A DNA stretch of 64,000 nucleotides from Sulfitobacter geojensis (GCF_000622325.1 NZ_JASE01000005.1:1550001-1614000), one strand, 5' to 3'. Shown: positions 36,175 through 45,815, numbered from the stretch's first letter. Numbers and translations: made by a program. The notes: a model not told the origin generated them from the sequence alone.

Positions 36175-38076
36175 CTATCCTTGTGCAGCGGGCGGGGAAA
36201 CCTCATTTGCAGTCATACGGCGCGAATTACCGGTGCGGGCTGTGATGCCAAGGCTGTCGAAATGTTCCAACACCGGCACGATAACCCTGCGGCTGGTATC
36301 AAGCGCGCGACGCGCTGCACTGGTGGTGAATTCTTGCGGGGCGGGGAACTTCCTATTCAGGATTTCGGCGGCGGCGGTCAGGATGTCGGCGTGTAACAGC
36401 AGGGTTTGGTTTAGTGCTACGTTTTGTAAGGCCAGAACAGCACCCGCGTCGATCAGCAGCGCCAAAAGATCCGAGTCCGCCTTCTCGTCCCCGGGGGCAC
36501 GTGTTGCGTCAAGACCGGCGTCGCGGAAGTGTGTTTCGATCTCGGCCATCCTTGCCCGCTGATCCCGATCCAGCCGCGCAACAGGGTCATGATCGAAAGC
36601 TGCTAGCATACCGTTCTTTGTGCGCAACCGCCCGTCTGCGCGCATGATGGTTTGCACGTGTTGCGACAGAACCGGTGCCATCGCAGCAGGAATAATGAGA
36701 TTTCGAGGGGCAAAAGGGCGCACCGGAAATTGTGCATGGTAGGCGGCCAGCGCCGATTGGATCTGCGTTTCAGCGGCCGCTATGCCATCGTGCGGCGCAA
36801 TTTCGGTATCCGTCAGAAAGGTAAAACGACTGCCCAATTCACACGCCACAGCGTCGCGCGGCAGGCGTGCAAGACGCGCGACATCTTTGGCGTCGCAAAT
36901 ACCTCTGCCCGCGACGCTTAAGGCGTTCGCGATATCTTTCACATGTCCCTTCCGGGTGGCTTGCAAGACGTCGATCCGTGCGCTGTCGCGGGATTTCACC
37001 GGCGTGGCTTGCGGGTCTAGAAACACTGCGCCGCCAACCGTCTCAGCGGGGGAAAGCTGTCGTAAGATCGCGTGTTGACCGGCAAAGCCGACGACCGGCG
37101 TCTTAAATCTAAGCTGCGCGAAACCGGTCTGACCGGCCCCCAGCTGCCCGCCACCGAACAGGCGCAGGCTCGCAACCGCGTTAGTGGTGCCAAAGAACAC
37201 GCGCAGGTCTTGCATGTGTTTTAAGGGACGGGCGGTATCGGATGGCAGGTCCAGTACGACGTCGATGCAGGATGACGGTTCGATTTCTTCACCGCGACAC
37301 AGCACTGCCCCTTTGGGAATATCCGCAACGGCCAAGCCGCGCAGATTTGCGGCCATGCGCTCGCCCGCTTGAATATCCGCGCGCGTTTCACCGCGGCTTT
37401 GCAAGCTGCGCAGGGTGACGGGCTGTCCGGTGGGCTGCAAGACAAGGGCGTCGCCAAGGGCGAGATCGCCGCCCAGCAATGTACCGGTGACAACCGTGCC
37501 GCGCCCCTCAAGGGTGAAAACCCGATCCACTGGCAGGAAACCGTGCAAGGGGGCTGCGACCTCTGGCGGATCGGACAGCAACGCCGCGATCTGCGTGTGC
37601 AGGCCGTCGATGCCCGCGCCCGAGTACGCCGAACACAAAACCAATGGCGCATCTGCCAGCGGCGTGCGCACCAAAGCCTGACGGATATCAGCCAGTCGCG
37701 CGGCCTGTTCGTCGGGGGGCAGTAAATCCGATTTCGTCACGGCGATGACGCCCTTGTTTATCCCCAGCAAACCGGCGATCTTCAGATGTTCCAGTGTTTG
37801 CGCGGCAATGCCTTCCACCGCCGAAATCACCATCAACACAGCCCGTGCGCCGGTTGCGCCAGTGATCATCGCCTGAATGAAATCCTCATGCCCCGGTGCA
37901 TCGACAAAATCAGCGACGCCGGTAGGATAGCTGTGATGGGCAAAGCCTGTTTTGATGGAAAGGCCGCGCGCCTTTTCCTCGGCCAACCGGTCGGTTTCTA
38001 CTCCCGTAAGTGCTTTCACAAGCGCGGTTTTTCCGTGATCAACATGACCGATCACAACGATACAGCAGGTATTCAT
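36175..38076 (-). CDS. selB: Selenocysteine-specific translation elongation factor SelB
   Basis: A 633-residue GTPase that delivers Sec-tRNA to UGA codons marked by a SECIS hairpin. The EF-Tu-like N-terminus has the P-loop GHVDHGKTAL (10-19), the switch segment around GLSIKTGFAH, DAPGHED and the VTKSD guanine-specificity motif. Domains II-III follow. The C-terminal half (about 350-633) contains the winged-helix repeats that bind SECIS, ending near LEHFDSLGITARTGNSRR. The length is normal for the family. Its ATG overlaps the selA stop (ATGA), and the stop is 13 bp from selC. Confidence 0.97.
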   Translation of the reverse strand: MNTCCIVVIGHVDHGKTALVKALTGVETDRLAEEKARGLSIKTGFAHHSYPTGVADFVDAPGHEDFIQAMITGATGARAVLMVISAVEGIAAQTLEHLKIAGLLGINKGVIAVTKSDLLPPDEQAARLADIRQALVRTPLADAPLVLCSAYSGAGIDGLHTQIAALLSDPPEVAAPLHGFLPVDRVFTLEGRGTVVTGTLLGGDLALGDALVLQPTGQPVTLRSLQSRGETRADIQAGERMAANLRGLAVADIPKGAVLCRGEEIEPSSCIDVVLDLPSDTARPLKHMQDLRVFFGTTNAVASLRLFGGGQLGAGQTGFAQLRFKTPVVGFAGQHAILRQLSPAETVGGAVFLDPQATPVKSRDSARIDVLQATRKGHVKDIANALSVAGRGICDAKDVARLARLPRDAVACELGSRFTFLTDTEIAPHDGIAAAETQIQSALAAYHAQFPVRPFAPRNLIIPAAMAPVLSQHVQTIMRADGRLRTKNGMLAAFDHDPVARLDRDQRARMAEIETHFRDAGLDATRAPGDEKADSDLLALLIDAGAVLALQNVALNQTLLLHADILTAAAEILNRKFPAPQEFTTSAARRALDTSRRVIVPVLEHFDSLGITARTGNSRRMTANEVSPPAAQG

Positions 38077-39464
38077 CGCCGGTTTATCTGTTCCACCGCG
38101 GCGACAATTGCCGGCAGTTCCGCGTCCCAGACCGTGCGCATGTCCAGCATCACCTGATCGCGCTCTATGCGCCCGATCACCGGTGTTTTCTGCGCGCGCA
38201 AAGCGGCCGTCAGTTTTTGCGCAGACACATCCGGCATGCGCAGCGACACGGCGAAACTGGGCAGTGCCTGATCGGGCAGGCTGCCCCCTCCGACATAGGC
38301 GGCGCTTTCATGCAGCGCGACGCCGCTGACGCCTCTGGCTGTCAACGCATTGGTCAATGATATCGCACGGCTTTCTACCTGCGCCAGCGGTGCCGATAGC
38401 ATCTGCAACACGGGGATGGTCTGCACCGGATCAAACGGCGGCAGATATAGCCGCAATGTGGCCTCAAGCGCTGCAAGCGACGATTTATCCACGCGCAACG
38501 CCCGCATCAGGGGATGCGCTTTTAAATCGGCGACAATATCCGCCCGTCCTGCGATGATACCGGCCTGCGGTCCGCCCAGTAATTTGTCCCCCGAGAACAT
38601 CACCAGATCAACGCCGGATTTCAGAATATCCGCGACAACAGGTTCATCCGGCAGCCCGTAGGGCGACAGGTCAATCAAAACGCCGCTGCCAAGGTCCTCC
38701 ATCAGGATCACGTCATTTTTCGCGGCCAGCCGGGCAAGATCGCGCCGGTCCGGGGCCGCCGTAAAGCCGACGATCTTGAAGTTACTGGTGTGACTTTTCA
38801 ACAAAACCGCCGTATCCGCGTCGATGGCGCGGGCATAATCGTCTAACCGCGTTTTGTTCGTCGTGCCCACTTCGCGCAGGGTCGCACCGCTTTGCGCGAT
38901 GACATCGGGCAGGCGAAACGACCCGCCGATCTCGATCAACTCACCGCGCGACGCCACCACGCTGCGCCCGTTTGCCGTGCCCATCAGGCCCAGCAGCACA
39001 GCGGCTGCGCAGTTGTTCACCACCACCGCCGCCTCTGCGCCGGTCAAAGTACAGATCAAGTGTTCGACGTGGCTGTGGCGGGATCCGCGTTTGCCGGTGG
39101 CCAGATCAAATTCAAGGTTTGAGGCTGCCGCACCTGTGGCCTGCATCGCGGCAATCGCTTGGGGGGCCATACGGGCACGGCCCAGATTGGTGTGGATCAA
39201 AATGCCTGTGGCATTGATCACCGGCGTAAGGGAGGGCGCGCGGGCGGCTTCAATTCGTGCTGACAGGGCGTCGGCGAATTCTATGCTTTGGAAATCGGGG
39301 AACAGGGGCGCGCGCCCCGCCCGCAAATCCGCGCGCAGCCCGGCGATGATCTCGCGTAATGCATCGGCGGTTTCGGCATGGCTGAAGCGCGCGATGACGT
39401 CGGCGATGCTGGGCGACCCCAGAAGGGTCTGTATTTGCGGCAGGTCAGAAAGGTTTTTTTGCAT
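38073..39464 (-). CDS. selA: L-seryl-tRNA(Sec) selenium transferase SelA
   Basis: A 463-residue PLP enzyme that converts Ser-tRNA(Sec) to Sec-tRNA(Sec) with selenophosphate. The PLP lysine is K294 in SGDKLLGGPQAG, matching the position in E. coli SelA. The N-terminal tRNA-binding domain and the motifs INATGILIHTNLGRA and REVGTTNKT are present. It is the first gene of the sel operon and starts 58 bp after the upstream ABC operon on the same strand, with AGGT as Shine-Dalgarno. No clear terminator separates it from the ABC genes, so read-through is possible. The selenophosphate synthetase gene selD is not in the window. Confidence 0.97.
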   Translation of the reverse strand: MQKNLSDLPQIQTLLGSPSIADVIARFSHAETADALREIIAGLRADLRAGRAPLFPDFQSIEFADALSARIEAARAPSLTPVINATGILIHTNLGRARMAPQAIAAMQATGAAASNLEFDLATGKRGSRHSHVEHLICTLTGAEAAVVVNNCAAAVLLGLMGTANGRSVVASRGELIEIGGSFRLPDVIAQSGATLREVGTTNKTRLDDYARAIDADTAVLLKSHTSNFKIVGFTAAPDRRDLARLAAKNDVILMEDLGSGVLIDLSPYGLPDEPVVADILKSGVDLVMFSGDKLLGGPQAGIIAGRADIVADLKAHPLMRALRVDKSSLAALEATLRLYLPPFDPVQTIPVLQMLSAPLAQVESRAISLTNALTARGVSGVALHESAAYVGGGSLPDQALPSFAVSLRMPDVSAQKLTAALRAQKTPVIGRIERDQVMLDMRTVWDAELPAIVAAVEQINRR

Positions 39465-39522
39465 GTGACCTGATATGCGGGAAACAGCGGTACAACTGCA
39501 AGGCCGGTCATCGCCGGTCTGC

Positions 39523-40518
39523 TCAGATGGCGAGTTCCTTCCAGCGATGACAGGCGACGTTATGCCCTGGCCCGGCGGTCTCTAACAAGGGTTCCTCGAC
39601 ACGGCAGCGCTCAATCGCCATGGGGCAACGTGTCTGGAATTTACATCCCGGCGGCGGATTGGTGGGCGAGGGGATTTCCCCCTCCAATTTTTGCGCGCGG
39701 CCCCGATCATCAGGATCAAGCGAGGGGATCGCGGATAGCAAGGCCTGCGTATACGGATGGCGCGGCGTGGCAAACAGCTTGCGGGTGGGGGCGGTTTCAA
39801 CCAACCGGCCCAGATACATCACCGCCACATGGTCGCAGACATGGGCCACCACACTCAGATCATGGCTGATGAACAAAAAGGTCAGGCCCATATCTTGTTG
39901 AATGGCCTTGAGCAGGTTCAGCACGTCCGCCTGAATGGACACATCAAGGGCGGCAACACTTTCATCCGCGACGATAAATTTTGGTGCCGACACAAGGGCG
40001 CGGGCGATAGAAATGCGCTGGCGCTGGCCGCCGGAAAACGCATGGGGAAAGCGGCGCAGGTGTTCCACGTTAAGGCGACATTTCGCGGCGATTTCGCGCA
40101 CGCGCTCATCCGTTTCTGCACGTGATTTGGTTAGCCCCATCACTTCGAGCGGTTCGGCAATAATATCGCGTACTGTCATGCGCGGGCTAAGGGCGGCGTA
40201 GGGGTCCTGAAAGATCAGCTGCGCGCGGGTGCGGTAGTCTTTCAACTCCTGTTTGCCCAAATTTTTCAGCGCATAAGACACCTCGCCATCGTCAAACAAC
40301 ACATCACCCTTGGTGATCGGCGCAGCCTTGAGCATGGCGCGCCCCAGCGTGGTCTTGCCGGAACCGCTTTCACCAACAAGGCCAAAGAAACTGCCCGGCG
40401 CGATGTCGATCGTGACGTTTTCAACCGCGCCGACATAGGGTTTCGGCCCAAGGATGCTGCCGCGCAGGGGGTAATGCACGGACAGGTTTTGAGCGGTAAT
40501 CAGGGGTTTGTCGCTCAT
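39523..40518 (-). CDS. Oligopeptide ABC transporter ATPase (OppF type)
   Basis: A 331-residue ABC ATPase with Walker A GESGSGKTT (about 48-56), signature FSGGQRQRISIARAL, Walker B FIVADESVAALD (serine in place of the usual proline after DE) and the OppF C-terminal domain with CKFQTRCPMAIERC. It is the distal gene of a second peptide-type importer operon and starts with an ATGA overlap. The in-frame extension upstream of 40518 lies within the OppD gene and is rejected. Energises import with the neighbouring OppD-type ATPase. Confidence 0.93.
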   Translation of the reverse strand: MSDKPLITAQNLSVHYPLRGSILGPKPYVGAVENVTIDIAPGSFFGLVGESGSGKTTLGRAMLKAAPITKGDVLFDDGEVSYALKNLGKQELKDYRTRAQLIFQDPYAALSPRMTVRDIIAEPLEVMGLTKSRAETDERVREIAAKCRLNVEHLRRFPHAFSGGQRQRISIARALVSAPKFIVADESVAALDVSIQADVLNLLKAIQQDMGLTFLFISHDLSVVAHVCDHVAVMYLGRLVETAPTRKLFATPRHPYTQALLSAIPSLDPDDRGRAQKLEGEIPSPTNPPPGCKFQTRCPMAIERCRVEEPLLETAGPGHNVACHRWKELAI

Positions 40519-41516
40519 GATGCATCCCCTTTTGGATCGTGCAAATGGCAGGCGGCAGCGTGGTCCGTATCCACGCGGCTGAACTTGGGAATTTCCGTGG
40601 AACAGCGCGGGCCCAGCACCTCTTGGCAACGGGTATGATAGACGCAGCCCGACGGACGTTCGAGTGGCGAGGGGATGTCACCCGGAATCGGCGTCAGCGG
40701 GGCATCAATATCATCGAGCGTCGGCAGCGCTGCCAGCAACCCGCGGGTGTAGGGATGGGCAGGGCGGCGGATGACATCGCGCACAGTGCCCTGTTCAACC
40801 AGCTTGCCCAGATACATAACGGCAACTTTATCAGCGGTTTGCGCGATCACGCCCAGGTCGTGTGTGATGAAAATGATGCCCATGCCAAATTCGTTTACGA
40901 GGTCTTTCATCAGGTCGATCACCTGCGCCTGAATCGTGACATCCAGCGCCGTGGTCGGTTCATCCGCGATCAACAATTTCGGTTTGGTCGACAGGGCCAT
41001 GGCGATCATTGCCCGTTGGCGCATGCCGCCTGAAAGCTCGAACGCATATTGGCCAAAACGCGTGCCGGCATCGGAAATGCCGACACGATCCAGCATTTCG
41101 ATGGATAGCTCTTTGGCCTGCGCTTTGGAGAAATCGGTATGGATCATCAGTTGTTCGACCATCTGATCCCCGATGGAAATCGCCGGTGCAAAACTGGCCA
41201 TCGGTTCCTGAAAGATCAACGAGATCGCCCCGCCGCGCACAATCTTCATTTCGGTATCGTTTTGCAGGGACATCACATCCACCGGCCCCTCGTCCAGATG
41301 CAGGGTGATTTTAGTATCCGGTCCATACACCGCATTGCGCGGGTTCAGCTTCATCAACGACTTCGCGGTCACGGATTTGCCGGAACCGCTTTCGCCAACC
41401 AGCCCCATCACCTCGCCCGCCTCAAGGCTGAAAGACACGTCATCCACCGCCGTGATGCGCCCCTCGTCGGTGTCAAATTGCAAGGTCAGGTTTTCAACGT
41501 CAATCAGCCGGCTCAT
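40515..41516 (-). CDS. Oligopeptide ABC transporter ATPase (OppD type)
   Basis: A 333-residue ABC ATPase with Walker A GESGSGKS (about 40-47), signature LSGGMRQRAMIAMAL, Walker [13 protein letters not shown] and a C-terminal cysteine-bearing OppD domain (CVYHTRCQEVLGPRC). A stretch of about ten extra residues (GPDTKITLHLDEGPVDVMSL) interrupts the usual helical region. Coupled by ATGA to the genes on both sides. Confidence 0.93.
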   Translation of the reverse strand: MSRLIDVENLTLQFDTDEGRITAVDDVSFSLEAGEVMGLVGESGSGKSVTAKSLMKLNPRNAVYGPDTKITLHLDEGPVDVMSLQNDTEMKIVRGGAISLIFQEPMASFAPAISIGDQMVEQLMIHTDFSKAQAKELSIEMLDRVGISDAGTRFGQYAFELSGGMRQRAMIAMALSTKPKLLIADEPTTALDVTIQAQVIDLMKDLVNEFGMGIIFITHDLGVIAQTADKVAVMYLGKLVEQGTVRDVIRRPAHPYTRGLLAALPTLDDIDAPLTPIPGDIPSPLERPSGCVYHTRCQEVLGPRCSTEIPKFSRVDTDHAAACHLHDPKGDAS

Positions 41517-42655
41517 TTCTTGGTGTCTCCGTAAGGGTCAGCCGCGTCGCGCAGCCCGTCGCCGACAAAAACAAAGGCCATGACCAGCACAATGAAAAAG
41601 ATCACGGGAATAAAATACCATTGATAATTCAGCAAAACATCCGCGCTGGTCACGTTTTGCAGCATGACACCAAGGGAATTCACCGGATCTTTCAACCCCA
41701 GCCCGATAAAACTGAGCGCGGTTTCAGACAGCACCATATAGGGGAAGGAAATCACCAGATCGACGATGATATAGCTGGTGAAACTAGGCAGCAGATGTTT
41801 ACGGATCACATGGCCGGAGGAGGCACCGCAAAGCTGTGCGGCAAGCACATATTCCTGATTGCGTTCGGTCAGCAAATGCGTGCGCACGCGCCTTGCAAGC
41901 GTGGGCCAGCCGATAAAACCGAGGATGACCGAGATGAAAAAGAACCTTTCCTCCGCGCTCCATGTGTCGGGGATGAAGGCGGCCAAGGCCATGAACAGGG
42001 GGATCGCCGGAATGGTACGCACGGCGTCCGTGACCATCTGTATGAACGAGTCGATCCAGCCGCCATAGAACCCGGATATCCCGCCGATGATCAGCGCCAG
42101 CACAAAGGCAATCAGTACGCCAATGGTGCCCACGGCCAGCGAAGTGTTGATGGCGTGGAACGTGCGCGAAAAGATATCCTTGCCGGTGGAATCTGTGCCG
42201 AACAGATGAACATACCCTTCATCCAAGCCGAACAGATGCGTGTCAAAGGTCATGAAAAACAGCTTGTACTCAGACCCTTCAACGAAGAACTGGATGTACT
42301 GGCGCTTGTCCGTGTTGACGGTGGTGACCCAGCGAAAATTGGTTTTCGCAGAACGTTCCCTTTCCAGCGCATAGACAAACGGGCGCAAGGAACATCCGTT
42401 GTCATCGCAAAACTGCGGAATGGTCGGGGCCCCGTTCAGGTAATCCTTGTCCCGCCCTGCGATCGTCGGATCGTATGGCGTCAGGAAGGACGCGAAAATG
42501 CCCGACAGTATCAGGATCACCAACACCCAAGCGCCTACCATCGCGGCCTTTTGTTTCTTGAAACGGGCCCAGATCAGCTGTCCCTGACCGGCGGTGAAAT
42601 AGGCATCTTTGGCGGTCTGGTCGACGGCAGCGTCGTAGATATTTGTCTCGGTCAT
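41513..42655 (-). CDS. ABC transporter permease (OppC type) with enlarged periplasmic loop
   Basis: A 380-residue permease, about 80 residues longer than usual OppC/DppC proteins. The first membrane segment (about 38-58) is followed by a long polar stretch (about 62-148) containing C83 and C88 before the family block HLFGTDSTGKDIFSR. About five further membrane segments and an EAA-type loop (LCGASSGHVIRKH) follow. The extra loop probably contacts the equally large substrate-binding protein. The start at 42655 lies 4 bp after the OppB stop; an upstream in-frame ATG overlaps that gene. Confidence 0.9.
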   Translation of the reverse strand: MTETNIYDAAVDQTAKDAYFTAGQGQLIWARFKKQKAAMVGAWVLVILILSGIFASFLTPYDPTIAGRDKDYLNGAPTIPQFCDDNGCSLRPFVYALERERSAKTNFRWVTTVNTDKRQYIQFFVEGSEYKLFFMTFDTHLFGLDEGYVHLFGTDSTGKDIFSRTFHAINTSLAVGTIGVLIAFVLALIIGGISGFYGGWIDSFIQMVTDAVRTIPAIPLFMALAAFIPDTWSAEERFFFISVILGFIGWPTLARRVRTHLLTERNQEYVLAAQLCGASSGHVIRKHLLPSFTSYIIVDLVISFPYMVLSETALSFIGLGLKDPVNSLGVMLQNVTSADVLLNYQWYFIPVIFFIVLVMAFVFVGDGLRDAADPYGDTKK

Positions 42656-42659
42656 GTCT

Positions 42660-43664
42660 TTATCCCAAAATGCTGCGACGGATGCGCGGGTCGACAAGGG
42701 CCAGCGTGATGTCCGTGATAAAGTTGATCGCCACGATACTACCGGTTAGGAAAAAGATAATCGCGCCTGCAAGTTGCTGGTCGTTAGAACGGGCGAGCGC
42801 CTCGATCAGCAGGGAACCCGCTTCGGTCAAGGTCAGGATCAGGGCCACGATGGGCAGTTCGTTAAAGATGCGGTTTAAATCGAACCCCAGCGAATTGATG
42901 ATCGGGCTTAGCGCATGGCGCGCTGGATAGCGCATCAGCAGGCGGTGCCCCGAAACCCCGCGTGCGGCGGCCGCAGTGACATAGAGTTTGCTGATCTCGT
43001 CCGACATCAACGCGCGCACTGTCTGGATGGCAAAAGCAGTGGCCGACCAGCCAAGGATAAACACCGGCAGCCAGACGTGACTGAGGAAATCCTTGATCTT
43101 GGGCCAGTCCCAAGGGGCATCGCGGAATTCGGGGGAGAAGAGACCGGTCAGGCTGTTGCCAAAAAAGACCGTGGAAAACAGCATGATCATCAGCGCGAGC
43201 AGAAAGTTCGGCAAGGCCAGACCAAGATAGCTGACCAGACGCAGGCCGTTGTTCAAAAACGGGTTGCGCGAAGTCGCCGCGATGATGCCCACAGGGATCG
43301 CAATAAGATAGGCCAACAGCAGGGAGCCAAGGCAGATCCCGATGCTGAGCCAGACCTTCTGGCCCAGCAGCTGGTTGATATTCAGGCGCAGGATACAACT
43401 GTCACCAAATTCACCCTGAAAGGCACCGAATATCCATTTCACCCAACGTTCAAAGAACGGGCGGTCAAGGCCAAGGCGGATGCGCTCGGCTTCGATATCC
43501 GCGACAGAGATTTGCGCGCCTTGTGAGTTTTTGAAGGCGAGATAGCGTTCGGCGCAATCGCCGGGCACCAGCTCCATCAGGGAAAAGACGATGAAAGAAA
43601 CAAGGCAAAGCGTGAAAAAGGCAAGGACGGCGCGAATGCCCGCAAATCGTAAAAACTGTACCAT
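42660..43664 (-). CDS. ABC transporter permease (OppB type)
   Basis: A 334-residue inner-membrane permease with the OppB N-terminus (FLRFAGIRAVLAFFTL), about six hydrophobic segments and an EAA-type cytoplasmic loop (AAARGVSGHRLLMRY). It forms the translocation channel with the OppC-type subunit. Its Shine-Dalgarno is weak and a hairpin precedes it, suggesting lower expression than the substrate-binding protein. Confidence 0.9.
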   Translation of the reverse strand: MVQFLRFAGIRAVLAFFTLCLVSFIVFSLMELVPGDCAERYLAFKNSQGAQISVADIEAERIRLGLDRPFFERWVKWIFGAFQGEFGDSCILRLNINQLLGQKVWLSIGICLGSLLLAYLIAIPVGIIAATSRNPFLNNGLRLVSYLGLALPNFLLALMIMLFSTVFFGNSLTGLFSPEFRDAPWDWPKIKDFLSHVWLPVFILGWSATAFAIQTVRALMSDEISKLYVTAAAARGVSGHRLLMRYPARHALSPIINSLGFDLNRIFNELPIVALILTLTEAGSLLIEALARSNDQQLAGAIIFFLTGSIVAINFITDITLALVDPRIRRSILG

Positions 43665-43725
43665 CCGTTTTCGCGCCCCCGCAGCAGATGCGGCCCGTTT
43701 CGGGCACGCTTATTATTGGTGTGTC

Positions 43726-43747
43726 GCGGGCCAACCCTTCGGCCCGC
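43726..43747 (-). promoter_or_regulatory. Intercistronic hairpin after the second substrate-binding protein gene
   Basis: GCGGGCC (43726-43732) and GGCCCGC (43741-43747) form a 7-bp stem with an 8-nt loop, 28 bp after the binding-protein stop and 62 bp before the permease start. It mirrors the hairpin at 24904-24925 in the other ABC operon. Confidence 0.55.
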
Positions 43748-43775
43748 AACGTATTTTTATCAACCTAAGCAGTTC

Positions 43776-45815
43776 TTATTCGTCCAGGAACCACTGTGCC
43801 GGACGGTAAGGGTAGGTCCGGTAATAGGCGTAGGACGCGGTTTTGAACTCCGGCACGTTCTTCATCGCAGCGTTGCGATAGATCGGCTTTTGCTCTTTCA
43901 CGGTGCCGATAAACAACAGGTTGCTGGTCATGGTTTCGACCAGTTTGCGACCGGCGGCATCGGATTCCAGCGTGCCGACTTGGGCCGCCTGGAACACCTT
44001 GATGTCTTCCATCATCTGCTTGGCATATTCCGGTGGTTCCACGCCGGATGCGCCGTTGCTGTCCACCCATTCGCCCCACAGCATCGCCGTGCGCATGTTG
44101 AAATAGTTGTCATAAGGCGGGATGAAGATTTCACCATTGCCAAGGACAACCGCCAGCGGCACGGATTTTTCCCACAGGGTCACGTCCAACTGGTTGGAAG
44201 ATTGCGACGACCGGTATTCATCCGAGGTCACCTCTTTAACCGTGTTGTTGATGCCTACGTCGCGCCATGTCTGGCCAACCAGTTCAACGATCTTGATCGA
44301 GATGCCTTGCGTTGCAACCTGCAGGTTCAGCACCAGCGGATCGCCATTTGGCAATTCGCGCATGCCGTCGCCATCTTTGTCGACCACACCGATTTCGTCG
44401 AGCAAGGATTTCGCCATTTCCGGATCATACTGCGCGAAATGCTGTTCCCATTTCGGGTCCACAAAATCAGGCGTCGGCGAGAAGCCGACATATTGTTGGG
44501 GGGTGCCCAGACCAAACATCGCCACCTCGTTGATCTCGTCGCGGTTCATGGCCACAGACATGGCTTGACGGAACTTGAGATCGCCGAAAACCTTACGTTT
44601 CTCAAGGTCTTCGGAGGTGACGTTGAACGCGATCGTAGGCATCGTGATGTCAGGTTTCAAATCGACAACAAAACCGCCCTTTTCCTGATTTTCCATCAGC
44701 AGCGGCACATAGTCGATTTGCAGCGCCTGTGCTTTGTAATCCACTTCGCCGTTGACCAGTTTCAACAGACGCACTTCGCTTTCACCAACAAAGATCTCGT
44801 CCATCTCGTTGATGTAAGGCAATTGATTGCCGGCCGTGTCGACCTTGAAGTAATAGGGGTTCGCAACGAATGTGCGCCCTTCAGTGGTCTCAGACGTGAC
44901 GATATGGCTTTCCAGAGTGGGGGCCGCATCAAGGGGCAGGTTCGCCACCTTGTCCGGATGTGCCAGCATCGGTGTTGGTGTGTCCATCCAGTCGGATGAG
45001 CCGTAATAGGCTTTGACCAGTGCATAACCGTCATCAAAACCCAGCGATTGCGCGAGTGTGTCCGCATCGGGGTTGATGGCTGGGTGATACTGGCCAAGGA
45101 AATGCTTGGGCTGGAAGCCCTGGGCGTAGTGGTTGGCGAAATGCGCAAGGAAACCGGGCTTGGGCACAGGCATGTTGAACCGCACGGTCAGCGGGTCAAT
45201 TACGTCAACCGTCATCGCTTCGCCGCCGGCCAGCACGTAATCCTTGGGGCTTTCGATCACCTTGGGGTCAAGGGCAAGGTTTTCATACCAGAACTCGACA
45301 TCTTCGGCGGTAAAGGGTTGGCCGTCGGACCATTTATGCCCTTCGCGCAACACAAATGTCAGCTGCGTAAAGTCGTCATTCCACGACCAGCTTTTCGCGA
45401 CGTTTGGCACGATGGTGGTCAGGTCGTCGGCATAACGCACAAGGTTCACGTGGCGCACGGACATAAAGTCCGACGTGCCGGCCTCTGTCGCATTGGACAG
45501 GGCGTTAAACATGCCGCCGTACTTGCCGATCATCTCGTAAGGGGCCACTACCAGCGGTTCACTTGGCAAGCGGTCTGCCAAGGCGGGCATGTCGGGGTTG
45601 CCACGGATTTTGGCGTTCATCGCGGCGATGTCGGGGTTCTCGGACATCTCCATTGTGCAATTGGCCGCTGTTTGGAACTCGGCCAGCTCGTATTGTTGTG
45701 GATAGGCACCTGCGGCCACGCCCATCGGGTCGGCCACTGTGACGGCAGGGCAGGACGCCATCGCGGTGCCGCCCAGCGCCATCAGCGCGGCGCTGGATAA
45801 AAGTATCTTCCTCAT
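43776..45815 (-). CDS. Large ABC transporter substrate-binding protein (family 5)
   Basis: A 679-residue periplasmic solute-binding protein of the SBP_bac_5 family, about 150 residues longer than typical DppA/OppA proteins. The signal peptide covers about 1-20 (cleavage near AMA-SC; the C after it makes a lipoprotein possible but the lipobox is poor). The family block LREGHKWSDGQPFTAEDVEF is visible. AAGGAGAT precedes the start at 45815; a long frame upstream lies in the intergenic region and is not coding. It heads the operon with OppB-, OppC-, OppD- and OppF-type genes. The ligand is unknown. Confidence 0.9.
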   Translation of the reverse strand: MRKILLSSAALMALGGTAMASCPAVTVADPMGVAAGAYPQQYELAEFQTAANCTMEMSENPDIAAMNAKIRGNPDMPALADRLPSEPLVVAPYEMIGKYGGMFNALSNATEAGTSDFMSVRHVNLVRYADDLTTIVPNVAKSWSWNDDFTQLTFVLREGHKWSDGQPFTAEDVEFWYENLALDPKVIESPKDYVLAGGEAMTVDVIDPLTVRFNMPVPKPGFLAHFANHYAQGFQPKHFLGQYHPAINPDADTLAQSLGFDDGYALVKAYYGSSDWMDTPTPMLAHPDKVANLPLDAAPTLESHIVTSETTEGRTFVANPYYFKVDTAGNQLPYINEMDEIFVGESEVRLLKLVNGEVDYKAQALQIDYVPLLMENQEKGGFVVDLKPDITMPTIAFNVTSEDLEKRKVFGDLKFRQAMSVAMNRDEINEVAMFGLGTPQQYVGFSPTPDFVDPKWEQHFAQYDPEMAKSLLDEIGVVDKDGDGMRELPNGDPLVLNLQVATQGISIKIVELVGQTWRDVGINNTVKEVTSDEYRSSQSSNQLDVTLWEKSVPLAVVLGNGEIFIPPYDNYFNMRTAMLWGEWVDSNGASGVEPPEYAKQMMEDIKVFQAAQVGTLESDAAGRKLVETMTSNLLFIGTVKEQKPIYRNAAMKNVPEFKTASYAYYRTYPYRPAQWFLDE

